A DNA stretch of 64,000 bases from Pseudothioclava nitratireducens (GCF_029210495.1 NZ_JARGDK010000009.1:50144-114143), one strand, 5' to 3'. Shown: positions 37,456-45,663, counted from the stretch's first letter. A program made the numbers and translations. Notes: generated by a model not told the origin, from the letters alone.

Positions 37456-37962
37456 ATGAAACGCAAACTGACTATCCTCGCAGCGGCCGCCGCCTTGATC
37501 GGCACTGCCGCATTCGCCGAAGTGTCCACCCAGTCGATCATCGACGATCTGACCAGCAAAGGCTTCGACCGGATCGAGATCAAGCGCGGCCCGACCCAGG
37601 TCAAAGTCGAAGCGATCAACGGGACTACGCAGGTCGAGGTCGTCTATGACCGCGCCACGGGCCAGATCATGAAGCAGGAACAGCATCGCGTCCGCGCCGG
37701 TGAAGATATGGGCCGCGGCGTCACCGTCCGGGATCGCAATGACGATTTCATTGATGACGATGATCGCGATGACGACGACAGCGACGATGACCGTCGCAGC
37801 GGGCGCGACGATGACGATGATGACGATGATCGCTCGGGTTCGGACGATGGCCCCGATCACGATGCCAATGACGACCATGGCGGGGATCGTGACGACAGCG
37901 ATGACGACAGCGACGATGACGACGATTCCGGCTCGGATGACGACGATTCGGATGACGATTGA
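37456..37962 (+). CDS. Exported PepSY-like protein with Asp-rich tail
   Basis: A 168-residue secreted protein. Signal peptide (KLTILAAAAALIGTAAFA), then a ~65-residue PepSY-like unit (STQSIIDDLTSKGFDRIEIKRG..VEVVYDRATGQIMKQE), then about 75 residues made almost only of Asp with Ser, Arg and Gly. The tail could bind calcium or other cations, but no RTX nonapeptide pattern is present. Start supported by GGGAGA 8 nt upstream. It is a paralog of the next gene in layout: exported domain plus acidic tail. Confidence 0.8.
   Translation: MKRKLTILAAAAALIGTAAFAEVSTQSIIDDLTSKGFDRIEIKRGPTQVKVEAINGTTQVEVVYDRATGQIMKQEQHRVRAGEDMGRGVTVRDRNDDFIDDDDRDDDDSDDDRRSGRDDDDDDDDRSGSDDGPDHDANDDHGGDRDDSDDDSDDDDDSGSDDDDSDDD
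37740..37962 (+). repeat. GAT/GAC low-complexity tract
   Basis: Dense GATGAC-type triplets encode the Asp-rich tail of the upstream PepSY-like protein. Tracts of this kind can change length by slippage. Confidence 0.75.
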
Positions 37963-38052
37963 TCGAGCAGGCGCCTTGCAGACTTGCGGGGCTGCCCCGC
38001 GCCCCCGCATAATGGGGGCGCGGTTATCTGCGGTTAGGGAACCTGAGGCGGG

Positions 38053-38544
38053 ATGATGGACAGGCGCGTATTCCTATTGCGACTGAGCGGTGCGGGCGCG
38101 GGGCTGATGCTTGGCGCGGGGGCCGCAATGGCCGAAGCTCCGGTGGACGCGGTGATCCGGCAACTCGAGTCCTTTGGCTATCGGAATGTGCGGGTGAGCC
38201 GCACGCTTCTGGGCCGGATGCGGGTGACGGGCCGGCGCGGGCAATCCAGCCGTGAGATCGTTCTCGACCCGCGCACCGGGGAAATCCTGCGCGATCTCGT
38301 GCGGGAGGGCGGCGGCGGCGGACGCGCGCCTGAGTTACGTGATGACCGTGGCACCAGTTTCTCGGATGACGGTGATGACGACCGTGACAACGAGGATCGG
38401 GACGACGATGATCGGGACGACCGCGACGATGATCGGGACGACGACCGGGATAATTCCGGCTCGGGCAACAGCAATGACGACGACGATGACGACGACAATT
38501 CCGGCTCTGGCGGAGGGTCGGATGACGACGATGATGACGATTGA
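38053..38544 (+). CDS. Second PepSY-like exported protein with Asp-rich tail
   Basis: A 163-residue protein. The N-terminus MMDRRVFLLRLSGAGAGLMLGAGAAMA is a signal with a twin-Arg-like DRRVFLL start. A short domain (VIRQLESFGYRNVRVSRTLLGRM..REIVLDPRTGEILRDL) lines up with the PepSY-like unit of the previous gene (xGF/Yxxxxxxx..DxxTGxI). It ends in about 75 Asp-rich residues broken by NSGSG. ATG 38053 or 38056. The LuxR-type gene follows after 27 nt. Confidence 0.8.
   Translation: MMDRRVFLLRLSGAGAGLMLGAGAAMAEAPVDAVIRQLESFGYRNVRVSRTLLGRMRVTGRRGQSSREIVLDPRTGEILRDLVREGGGGGRAPELRDDRGTSFSDDGDDDRDNEDRDDDDRDDRDDDRDDDRDNSGSGNSNDDDDDDDNSGSGGGSDDDDDDD
38340..38544 (+). repeat. GAT/GAC low-complexity tract 2
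   Basis: Second Asp-coding tract, in the tail of the second PepSY-like protein, built of GACGAC/GATGAT triplets with GACCGG and TCCGGC interruptions. Confidence 0.7.
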
Positions 38545-38571
38545 TCCGGTTCAGGCGATCGAGGGCCTGCG

Positions 38572-39117
38572 ATGAAGCGGGTGCTGCCTCTGGTCCTTGT
38601 GCTGCTGATCCAGCTTGTCTGCGCGCTGTTCTTCGTGTCGGACATCCTGCTGTCGATACTGGGGCTCTACGTCGCCCCGCTGAGCTGGCAAAGCCGGGAG
38701 ATACTGGAGATCGGGGCGGCGATCGGGTTGATCCTCGGGCTCGTATTGGGGGGCTGGATGCTCTGGCGCGCGATTGGCGAGAGCCGCCTTGCGCGCGAAA
38801 AGCTGCGTCGCGCTTCGACAGCCTTTGCCGAGGTTCTGGAGGAGCATTTCACCCAATGGGGCCTGACCCCGGCGGAGCGTGACGTGGCGCTGTTCGCAAT
38901 CAAAGGGATGAGCACCGCCGAGATCGCCGGGCTGCGCAACACCTCGGAAGGGACGGTCAAGGCGCAGACCGCCGCCATCTATCGCAAGGCGGGGGTGAAT
39001 GGCCGGAGCCAGTTGCTCAGCCTGTTCATCGAAGACCTGCTTGAGGAGATGCCCGAGACCGCCGCGCCAGGCGCGCCGCTGACGGGCGCTGTCGTGCCGA
39101 TGGCGCGCGAGGGCTAG
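38572..39117 (+). CDS. Membrane-anchored LuxR/GerE-type regulator
   Basis: A 181-residue protein. Two transmembrane segments (about 5-27 and 42-65) come first, then a linker helix, then a LuxR-type helix-turn-helix (LTPAERDVALFAIKGMSTAEIAGLRNTSEGTVKAQTAAIYRKAGV). There is no receiver or autoinducer domain; the periplasmic part is only a short loop. It shares the operon with the two acidic exported proteins, which makes it their probable regulator. Its TAG overlaps the TAG of the convergent gene in the palindrome CTAG at 39114-39117. Confidence 0.88.
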   Translation: MKRVLPLVLVLLIQLVCALFFVSDILLSILGLYVAPLSWQSREILEIGAAIGLILGLVLGGWMLWRAIGESRLAREKLRRASTAFAEVLEEHFTQWGLTPAERDVALFAIKGMSTAEIAGLRNTSEGTVKAQTAAIYRKAGVNGRSQLLSLFIEDLLEEMPETAAPGAPLTGAVVPMAREG

Positions 39118-39860
39118 AGCGCGCTGGCGCGTGCCAGCCCTGCGTGCAGCGCAGCCTCCCCCGAACCCAGCGTCAGCGGCACGCCCTGCGCTTCGAGCGC
39201 GGCGGCGCAAAGGGTTGCCCAACCGGGTGCACGCGGGTGATCGAGTACGATCACTCTTTGGCCGAGCCACCAAGGCCGGGCCGCTGCCAGTTCTGCGCCC
39301 AGTATGGCACCGCTTGCCGCATCCGCGCCTTCGAACCCCTGCGCGGCATTTGCCAGCATGCGCAGCATCCGTTCGGGCCGCGACAGGCAGGTTGCGCAGC
39401 TTTCCGAGAAGGCGGCGCCATCCGTCGGCACGATCCCCAGCCCGCTAAGCGTCGCGTAACTCGCGGCACGGGTGACGCTCACGATCTCTTCTGCGGATAC
39501 ATGCGCCCAAAGGCTGGTCGGTCCGGCCAGCCAGATCACCCCGTCGAAATTGGGTTGCACGGCCAGCAGGCCGGCGATCCGCGCGGCTTCGACCGGGTGG
39601 ATGCGCTCGGGCGGATTGGCTTGGGTCAGGGCGGAGATATGGCCCTGCGTTACCGAGAGCGGCTTTGCGGGCAGGGCGCGCGGGGCAGGGGCGTCGGGGC
39701 CCGTCGTGGCCCAAAGCCGGGTGACCCCGGTCGCCTGTAACGGCGGGGCCGCGTCAAGCGGGGCCTGCGCGGTCTCGACCACGGTCCCGCGATGATCGAA
39801 GGCGCGCGCCGTCCAGCGCCCGCCTTCGTCGTCAATGCTGATGAAGCTGATCGTGCTCAT
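39114..39860 (-). CDS. DgoK-like (2-dehydro-3-deoxygalactonokinase) protein, probably degenerate
   Basis: A 248-residue protein resembling the DgoK sugar-kinase family in the middle (PVEAARIAGLLAVQPNFDGVIWLAGPTSLWAHVSAEEIVS, where the family has a CLPGTHSKWV-type loop) and end (ALEAQGVPLTLGSGEAALHAGL). It is shorter than typical DgoK (~300), and the N-terminal phosphate-binding strand reads SFISIDDEGGRWTARAF rather than the DWGTT/S pattern, so kinase activity is doubtful. ATG 39860 is preferred over 39917. No galactonate pathway genes are near. Confidence 0.55.
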   Translation of the reverse strand: MSTISFISIDDEGGRWTARAFDHRGTVVETAQAPLDAAPPLQATGVTRLWATTGPDAPAPRALPAKPLSVTQGHISALTQANPPERIHPVEAARIAGLLAVQPNFDGVIWLAGPTSLWAHVSAEEIVSVTRAASYATLSGLGIVPTDGAAFSESCATCLSRPERMLRMLANAAQGFEGADAASGAILGAELAAARPWWLGQRVIVLDHPRAPGWATLCAAALEAQGVPLTLGSGEAALHAGLARASAL

Positions 39861-39891
39861 GCGCCCTAGAAACCATGTCCGGGCCGCGCGT

Positions 39892-40842
39892 TCAATCCTG
39901 CCCGAGGCAGTCCGCAATCGCCGCGCCCATGCCCCGGATCAGGGCATCATACAAGCCGGGACCGGGGTCTTGCGCGCTGCCCGCAGGGTCAAGCGTCGCC
40001 CCAAGGCGCACCGCGCTGCCCTCGACGAGCTGTGCGAGCAGCTTGGGGTCGTGTTGCGCCTCGGGGAAGGCGCAGACCACACCCGCCTGCGCCAGCGTTT
40101 CGCGCAATTCGCCCAGATGCTGCGCCCCCGGAGCCGCCGCATCGCCAAGCGCGACCGCCCCCGCCACATGCAGCTCGAAACGTCCCGCGAAATAGCCATA
40201 GGCGTCGTGGAACACCACGAAGGGCTTATCGGCCACCGGCTCCAGCATCGCGGTCAGATCTGCCAAAAGCTGATCGGTGCGGTCCTGCGCCGCTTGGGCA
40301 TTCGCGCGATAGATGGCCGCGTTGGGCGCATCGAGATGGGCAAGTTCTTCGGCGATCAGGCCAAGCCAGATCCGGGCATTCGCAGGGTCGAGCCAGGCAT
40401 GCGGGTCCAGCCCGTCGTGATCATGCTCCGCCGCGTCATGCGTGTCATGCGCATGGGTGTCGTGCTCGGCATGGTCCTCTGCGTCATGGGCTTCGGCTTC
40501 GCTCTCATGGCCGAATTCGCGGATCAAGGTGCCCGGCGCGTGCAGGAGCGACAGCGCGTGCCGGTCGCCATCCGAGGCATTCCGGGCAAGCCATGGCGTC
40601 ATTTCCGGCCCGATCCAGATCAGCAGATCCGCCTTGGAGAGCGCGCGGGCCTGCGACGGCCGAAGCTGGTAATTATGCGCATTGGCCCCCTTCTCAAGCA
40701 GCACAGTGGGCGTCCCGAGATCGCCCATGACCTGGGCGACAAGCGATTGCACGGCGGGAATATCGGTCACCACCGCGGGCGGCGCGGCAGCGGCGAGACC
40801 GGGCAGGGCAAGAAGGGGGAGCGAAAGCAGGGTGGGACGCAT
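39892..40842 (-). CDS. znuA: Zinc ABC transporter substrate-binding protein
   Basis: Captures zinc in the periplasm. The 316 residues start with a signal peptide (TLLSLPLLALPGLAAAA). Metal ligands expected from the family are His56 (GANAHNY), His148 (LDPHAWLD) and FVVFHDAYGYF; residues 112-142 form a His/Asp/Glu-rich loop typical for zinc rather than manganese. ATG 40842 has GAGG 9 nt before it. Transcribed away from zur across a short spacer with two Zur-like palindromes. Confidence 0.94.
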   Translation of the reverse strand: MRPTLLSLPLLALPGLAAAAPPAVVTDIPAVQSLVAQVMGDLGTPTVLLEKGANAHNYQLRPSQARALSKADLLIWIGPEMTPWLARNASDGDRHALSLLHAPGTLIREFGHESEAEAHDAEDHAEHDTHAHDTHDAAEHDHDGLDPHAWLDPANARIWLGLIAEELAHLDAPNAAIYRANAQAAQDRTDQLLADLTAMLEPVADKPFVVFHDAYGYFAGRFELHVAGAVALGDAAAPGAQHLGELRETLAQAGVVCAFPEAQHDPKLLAQLVEGSAVRLGATLDPAGSAQDPGPGLYDALIRGMGAAIADCLGQD

Positions 40843-40889
40843 GAAAACCTCTGTCATCTTCGGCTTGTGGATCGGGTGCTTGTTATTTA

Positions 40890-40904
40890 TGTTATATCGT
40901 AACA
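40890..40904. promoter_or_regulatory. Zur box 1
   Basis: TGTTATATCGTAACA is an inverted repeat (TGTTA..TAACA) matching the alphaproteobacterial Zur operator. It is placed between divergent znuA and zur-znuC-znuB, about 48 bp from the znuA start. Confidence 0.8.
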
Positions 40905-40915
40905 GGTCAAGAGAA

Positions 40916-40932
40916 ATGTGATAAAATAACAT
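40916..40932. promoter_or_regulatory. Zur box 2, overlapping the zur start
   Basis: ATGTGATAAAATAACAT is a second, slightly imperfect palindrome of the same type (TGTGATA..TAACA). It covers the ATG of zur, so bound repressor there would also block the zur transcript start region. Confidence 0.65.
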
Positions 40933-41434
40933 GCCCGCTGCTGAAACTCCGCTCGATCCGCCGCTTGCTTTCGCCCATCACGACCATGCGCATTGCGCGG
41001 ATGCGCTTCTGGCCAAGGCCGAGGCGGTCGCAGCGGATCGTGGGGCGCGGCTGACGCCGGTGCGGCGCCGCACGCTTGAAATCCTGCTCGAAGCGCATCG
41101 GGCCATGGGGGCGTATGAGGTGCTCGAACGGCTGGCCGAGGAGGGCTTTGGCAGCCAGCCGCCGGTCGCCTATCGCGCGCTCGAATTTCTTGTAGATCAA
41201 GGTCTTGCACATCGCGTTCGACGGCTGAATGCGTTTGCCGCCTGTATGCATCCGGGGCAGGATCATGCGCCGGTCTTTCTGATCTGTCGGGCCTGTAACG
41301 CGGTGGCCGAAGCTGCGGGCGGGGCGACCCGCGCGGCGCTTGATGCCGCCGCCGCCGAAGTCGGCTTTACCGTCGAACGCAGCAATATCGAGGCGCTCGG
41401 GCTTTGCCCGGCCTGCGCGGAGACCGAGGCATGA
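40931..41434 (+). CDS. zur: Zinc uptake regulator, Fur family
   Basis: Zinc-responsive repressor. The 167 residues show the Fur winged helix (GARLTPVRRRTLEILLEAHRAMGAYEVLERL..QPPVAYRALEFLVDQGLAHRV), the dimer domain with CRAC and the C-terminal CPAC structural zinc site. The N-terminus carries AHHDHAHC. It overlaps znuC by 4 nt (ATGA), and its own start lies inside a Zur-like box, indicating autorepression. Confidence 0.95.
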   Translation: MPAAETPLDPPLAFAHHDHAHCADALLAKAEAVAADRGARLTPVRRRTLEILLEAHRAMGAYEVLERLAEEGFGSQPPVAYRALEFLVDQGLAHRVRRLNAFAACMHPGQDHAPVFLICRACNAVAEAAGGATRAALDAAAAEVGFTVERSNIEALGLCPACAETEA

Positions 41435-42207
41435 CCCCCCTGATCGCGGCGCGGGGCCTCAGCATCCGGCATGGCGAGACAACGGTGCTTGCCCATGTCG
41501 ATTTCACGATCCATCCGGGCGAAATCGTGACCGTGGTCGGGCCGAACGGGTCGGGCAAATCGACCCTGATCCGGGCGCTGATCGGCTTGGAACCGGCGGC
41601 AGAGGGGCGGGTAGACCGGGCCTCCGGCCTGCGGATCGGATATGTGCCGCAAAAGCTGCATATTGATGCGAGCCTGCCGATGACCGTGCGCCGTTTCCTC
41701 TCGCTCCCCAAACGTGTGTCCGACCGCGCGGCGCGGGCGGCGCTTGCGCGGACGGGCGTCGAGGGGCTGGAGATGCGCCAGCTTGCGCGTCTTTCGGGCG
41801 GGCAGTTTCAGCGGGTTCTGCTGGCTCGGGCGCTTCTGGCGGAGCCGCAGATCCTGATCCTCGATGAGCCGACGCAGGGCCTCGACCAGCCCGCCACGGC
41901 GGCCTTCTACCACCTGATCGAAGAGGTGCGCGCACAGACCGATTGCGCGGTGCTTCTGGTAAGCCATGACCTGCATGTGGTCATGTCCGCCTCTGATCGG
42001 GTGATCTGTCTGAATGGCCATGTCTGCTGCGAGGGCACACCAAAGGTCGTATCGGCTGCGCCCGAGTATCGCGCGCTCTTCGGCCATGGCACCGGCGGGG
42101 CCTTTGCGCTTTATCGCCACGAACATGACCACGATCACGAGGCGGGCGCTTGCGCGCATGACCACGGCGACCACGATCACCATGAGCACCATCATGACCC
42201 TGCTTGA
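41431..42207 (+). CDS. znuC: Zinc ABC transporter ATPase with His-rich tail
   Basis: Powers zinc import. The 258 residues contain Walker A GPNGSGKST, the signature LSGGQFQRVLLARAL, Walker B ILILDEPTQGLD and the switch His (LLVSHDLH). The last ~30 residues are an unusual His/Asp-rich tail (YRHEHDHDHE, then HDHGDHDHHEHHHD) probably binding zinc in the cytoplasm. Overlaps zur at the start and znuB at the end. Confidence 0.95.
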   Translation: MTPLIAARGLSIRHGETTVLAHVDFTIHPGEIVTVVGPNGSGKSTLIRALIGLEPAAEGRVDRASGLRIGYVPQKLHIDASLPMTVRRFLSLPKRVSDRAARAALARTGVEGLEMRQLARLSGGQFQRVLLARALLAEPQILILDEPTQGLDQPATAAFYHLIEEVRAQTDCAVLLVSHDLHVVMSASDRVICLNGHVCCEGTPKVVSAAPEYRALFGHGTGGAFALYRHEHDHDHEAGACAHDHGDHDHHEHHHDPA

Positions 42208-42985
42208 CGATTTCCTGATCCGCGCGGCCCTCGCGGGCATCGGCCTGACCCTGGCGACCGGGCCGCTCGGCGCATTCGTGGTCTGGCGCCGGATGGCCTA
42301 TTTTGGCGACGCCACGGCGCATGCCGCGATCCTCGGGGTCGCGCTGAGCTTTGGTTTTGGCCTGTCGGTCTATATCGGCACGCTGGCCGTGGCGCTTGGC
42401 ATGGCGCTGACGGTCGCGAGCCTGTCGGGACGGGGGCACGCGATGGATACGGTGCTGGGCGTGCTGGCCCATTCCGCGCTGGCCTTCGGGCTTGTGGCGG
42501 CGTCCTTTTTCTCGGGGCTTCGCGTCGATCTGAGCGCCTGGCTTTTTGGCGATATCCTCGCGGTCAGCCGCGCCGATCTGGCCATCGTCTGGGGCGGGGC
42601 GTTGGCGGTGCTGGGGCTGATGCTTTGGCGCTGGCAGGGATTGTTGACGGCGACGCTTAATGAGGAGCTGGCGCAGGCTTCGGGGCTGAACCCACGTCGG
42701 GAGCGGCTGGCGCTGACGCTGGCGCTTGCGCTGACGGTGGCGGTGTCGATCAAGATTGTCGGAGCGTTGCTGATTGCCGCGCTGCTGATCATCCCGGCCG
42801 CGACCGCGCGTCAGCTCGCCCGCACGCCCGAGGCAATGGCCATGGGCGCGGTCGGTTGCGGGGCGGCATCGGTGATGGCGGGGCTGCTGGCATCGATGCA
42901 GTTCGACACACCGGCGGGGCCGTCGATCGTGGCCGCCGCCGCCTGTCTCTTTGTGCTCTCTCTGGGGGTTCGGCGCAGGGCGTGA
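42194..42985 (+). CDS. znuB: Zinc ABC transporter permease
   Basis: Membrane channel of the zinc importer. The 263 residues have seven to eight membrane segments and the family opening LAGIGLTLATGPLGAFVVWRRMAYFGDATAHAAILG; SIKIVGALLIAALLIIPAATA is the conserved late segment. ATG 42194 fits the family; ATG 42182 would add four residues. Both starts lie inside the His-coding tail of znuC. Confidence 0.94.
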   Translation: MTLLDDFLIRAALAGIGLTLATGPLGAFVVWRRMAYFGDATAHAAILGVALSFGFGLSVYIGTLAVALGMALTVASLSGRGHAMDTVLGVLAHSALAFGLVAASFFSGLRVDLSAWLFGDILAVSRADLAIVWGGALAVLGLMLWRWQGLLTATLNEELAQASGLNPRRERLALTLALALTVAVSIKIVGALLIAALLIIPAATARQLARTPEAMAMGAVGCGAASVMAGLLASMQFDTPAGPSIVAAAACLFVLSLGVRRRA

Positions 42986-42995
42986 GGCCCTGCGC
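42973..42995. terminator. Hairpin between convergent znuB and ugd
   Basis: GCGCAGGGC (42973-42981) pairs perfectly with 42987-42995 around GTGAG. It overlaps the znuB stop. No strong T-run on either side, so termination may be partial. Confidence 0.5.
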
Positions 42996-43000
42996 GACCT

Positions 43001-44305
43001 TCAGCGCCCGACGCCGGTATAGGCTTCGAACCCGGCCTTCTTGGCGTCCTTCGGGTGGTAGATATTCCGCAGGTCGGCCATGCGCGGGCTCGCCATCTTT
43101 TTGGCGAGCTTTTTCAGATCGAGGCCCCGGAACTCGTTCCATTCGGTCAGGATGACGATGCAATCGGCCTTGGCTGCGGCCTTGTAAGGGTCCTGCACCC
43201 AATGCACGCCGGGCAGCAGATGCTCGCCCTCGGTGCGGCCCTGCGGATCAACCACCTTGACCTTGGCCCCCGCACCCACAAGGGCGGGCACGATGGTCAG
43301 CGACGGCGCATCGCGCATGTCATCGGTATTCGGCTTGAAGGTCACGCCGAACACCGCGATGGTCTTGCCATTGACAGAGCCGTCACAAAGATCCTCGATC
43401 TTGTCGATCATCCGGCGCTTGATGTCCTCATTGACCTTGATCACCGTCTCGACGATTTCCATCGGGCAGGAATAGTCTTGCCCGATCCGGGCCAAGGCTT
43501 TGGTATCCTTGGGGAAACACGACCCGCCATAGCCCGGTCCGGCATGCAGGAACTTATTGCCGATCCGCCCGTCGAGCCCCATGCCCCGCGCCACCTGTTT
43601 CACATCGGCGCCGGTTTTCTCGCACAGCCGCGCGATTTCATTCACGAAGGTGATCTTGGTCGCAAGGAAGGCGTTGGCGGCGTATTTGATCATCTCGGCG
43701 GTTTCGAGATCGGTATACTGGATCGGGAATTCACGCAGGAAAAGGGGGCGGTAAATCTCGCCCATGACCTCTTGCGCGCGCTCCGAGGTGACGCCCACGA
43801 CGACGCGGTCAGGACGCATGAAGTCGTCGATTGCCGCGCCTTCACGCAGGAATTCCGGGTTCGAGGCGACATCGAATTCGAGATCGGGGCGGGCCTTCTT
43901 GATGACCTGTTTCACCTGCCGGTTGGTGCCCACCGGAACGGTCGATTTGGTGACCACGACCGCGTAATCGGTCATCGCATGCGCGATCTCTTCAGCGGCG
44001 GCCATCACATAGCTCAGGTCCGCATGCCCATCGCCGCGCCGTGTGGGCGTCCCCACCGCGATGAAGATCGCCTCCGCGCCATCGACAGCCGCCGCAAGAT
44101 CGCCGGTAAAGGACAACCGCCCCGCCGCCACGTTCTTGGCCATCAGCTGATCGAGCCCCGGCTCATAGATCGGCACCTGCCCGGCTTCGAGCATCTCGAT
44201 CTTGCGCGGGTCCTTGTCGACACAGATCACCTCATGGCCGAAATCCGAGAAGCACACCCCGGAAACGAGCCCGACATAGCCGGTGCCGATCATCACGATT
44301 TTCAT
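43001..44305 (-). CDS. ugd: UDP-glucose 6-dehydrogenase
   Basis: Oxidises UDP-glucose to UDP-glucuronate for polysaccharides. The 434 residues show the NAD site KIVMIGTGYVGLVSGVCFSDFGHEV, the catalytic Cys in GPGYGGSCFPKDT, EFLREGAAIDDFMRPDRVVVG and TKSTVPVGTN. Full length. It lies upstream of YjbF/YjbH-like genes, consistent with an exopolysaccharide locus. Confidence 0.96.
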   Translation of the reverse strand: MKIVMIGTGYVGLVSGVCFSDFGHEVICVDKDPRKIEMLEAGQVPIYEPGLDQLMAKNVAAGRLSFTGDLAAAVDGAEAIFIAVGTPTRRGDGHADLSYVMAAAEEIAHAMTDYAVVVTKSTVPVGTNRQVKQVIKKARPDLEFDVASNPEFLREGAAIDDFMRPDRVVVGVTSERAQEVMGEIYRPLFLREFPIQYTDLETAEMIKYAANAFLATKITFVNEIARLCEKTGADVKQVARGMGLDGRIGNKFLHAGPGYGGSCFPKDTKALARIGQDYSCPMEIVETVIKVNEDIKRRMIDKIEDLCDGSVNGKTIAVFGVTFKPNTDDMRDAPSLTIVPALVGAGAKVKVVDPQGRTEGEHLLPGVHWVQDPYKAAAKADCIVILTEWNEFRGLDLKKLAKKMASPRMADLRNIYHPKDAKKAGFEAYTGVGR

Positions 44306-44637
44306 GACATAGCCTTTATTGCGGAAACACTATCCTAAAGTTGATTCTCGCGTTCCGGGTGTCAATCGCCCAACGTTCCGCAAGCCGCCGGAATCATTTT
44401 ATTTTCTGGTCCGATGCGCAAAAATGGGCAGGTCTTCGTGCCGTGCCTTGCGCGGTTGAAGGTTTCTCTCGTCAAAATCTGCCCTGAAAACGTTAAAGCC
44501 GTGCTAAACTGCAACAGTATTGATCGCACTGTTTTCGTGCGCAGCGATTCCCCCTTTGCAATTCACAGAGTGTATGCAACTGTCCCTTCGATGCTGCCGA
44601 GCGTTGGCGGCTCTCTACAGTAATGACGGAGATTACT
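44306..44637. other. 332-bp spacer upstream of ugd and the small exported protein gene
   Basis: No convincing gene. It holds the divergent promoters of ugd (minus) and the 62-residue exported protein (plus). It is AT-richer than flanking genes. CTCGTCAAAATCTG and TGCAACAGTATTGATCGCACTG occur in the middle, but no clear operator was recognised. CGGAG at 44627-44631 is the ribosome-binding site for the small gene. Confidence 0.5.
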
Positions 44638-44826
44638 ATGAAAAAAATCGCTACCCTCGCCCTGGCCCTCGGCCTCACCGCGTCGACCGCTTTTGCTGGC
44701 GGCTACACCGCGCCGGTCGTTGAAGCAGAACCGATCGTCACCGAAGGTGCATCGTCGTCGAACGCTTCGCTCCTCGTCCCGCTGCTGCTGCTCGTCGGCA
44801 TCGCAGTCGTGGCTTCGGGCGACTAA
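44638..44826 (+). CDS. Small exported/membrane protein of the YjbFH locus
   Basis: A 62-residue protein. Signal peptide KKIATLALALGLTASTAFA precedes a short GGYTAPVVEAEP stretch and a C-terminal hydrophobic segment (ASLLVPLLLLVGIAVVASGD). ATG 44638 has CGGAG 6 nt before it; the ATG at 44623 would add five residues. Short exported proteins with this layout are frequent in Rhodobacterales but have no known function. It faces yjbF with a terminator between. By place it recalls YjbE/GfcA, the tiny exported proteins of enterobacterial exopolysaccharide operons, but sequence similarity is not evident. Confidence 0.75.
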   Translation: MKKIATLALALGLTASTAFAGGYTAPVVEAEPIVTEGASSSNASLLVPLLLLVGIAVVASGD

Positions 44827-44850
44827 TCTTTTGGCGTAAGCCAAATGAAG

Positions 44851-44884
44851 GGCCGGGAAGCACCGCTTCCCGGCCTTCTCATTT
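44851..44884 (+). terminator. Terminator after the small exported protein gene
   Basis: GGCCGGGAAG (44851-44860) pairs perfectly with 44866-44875 around CACCG, followed by TTCTCATTTT. Confidence 0.88.
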
Positions 44885-44971
44885 TCGGCTGAGGTGCTGG
44901 CTGGATGGCGAGCGACCGACAGGCCTATCCACCGCGCGTCGCGCGGTTTTTTCATGCGTGGGAGTCGGAAA

Positions 44972-45652
44972 TCAGTCGCGCAGGACCTGAAGCGACAGGT
45001 AGCCCAGCTTGGGGCCGATCCATTGCCGAGAGGCGACGATCTGCCCGGCCTCATTGACCAGATAGCTGTTCTGAGCATCAACCGGGGCGCAAAGTTCGAT
45101 CATCTGCGTGGCGGTGATCGGGCCTTGGGTGACTGTCTCGCCGCGGCGGATTTCACAGGTCATCGGAACGGGGCGCTCGGTGCCGCTGCCATCGAGATAG
45201 CGCTGCACGCGGCGCGCGGTGCCTTCCTGACGCGCGAGGATCAGCGCCGCACTTTCCTCGGTCTCGGAGGACATCAGATCGCGGCCAAATCCGCGCGTCG
45301 CCGCCAGCATCCCGTCACGCAGAACCAGCCCGCGATTGTCGGGTGTCGCATAGCTGCGCATCGCGCCGTTGCGGCCTTGCTGGCCGAAAACGGTGGTTGC
45401 CCCTGCGGCTTCCAGCGTCGCGAGAAGCACCGGGCCCTTGATCGACTGGAGTGCTGCGGCGGCGATTTGCTCGGGCGTCACGGCTTGCGCCGCTTCGGCC
45501 TGTGCCTTGGCCTCGCGGCTGGGCAGCACCTTGGAAACGGTCGCCTTGACCACGCCACCTGCGGAGGGACTGCCACCGCCGATATCGGCGCTGTCACGGC
45601 TACAGGCGCTTGCCAGAAGCGCCGCGCAGAGGAGAAGAGGGAGGGGGCGCAT
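44972..45652 (-). CDS. YjbF/GfcB-like lipoprotein
   Basis: A 226-residue outer-membrane lipoprotein. Signal and lipobox LLASAC are at the N-terminus; the downstream part (AALQSIKGPVLLATLEAAGATTVFGQQGRNG, then YATPDNRGLVLRDGMLAATRGFGRDLMSS) is typical of the YjbF/GfcB group-4 capsule family. ATG 45652 is chosen over 45685 for the signal peptide. It starts 11 nt after the YjbH-like gene on the same transcript. Confidence 0.88.
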   Translation of the reverse strand: MRPLPLLLCAALLASACSRDSADIGGGSPSAGGVVKATVSKVLPSREAKAQAEAAQAVTPEQIAAAALQSIKGPVLLATLEAAGATTVFGQQGRNGAMRSYATPDNRGLVLRDGMLAATRGFGRDLMSSETEESAALILARQEGTARRVQRYLDGSGTERPVPMTCEIRRGETVTQGPITATQMIELCAPVDAQNSYLVNEAGQIVASRQWIGPKLGYLSLQVLRD

Positions 45653-45663
45653 CACGGAACCGC

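Noticed and set aside
37740..38544. CRISPR-like repeated tracts
   Set aside because: The repeats are GAT/GAC triplets within coding sequence for Asp-rich tails, with no spacer structure.
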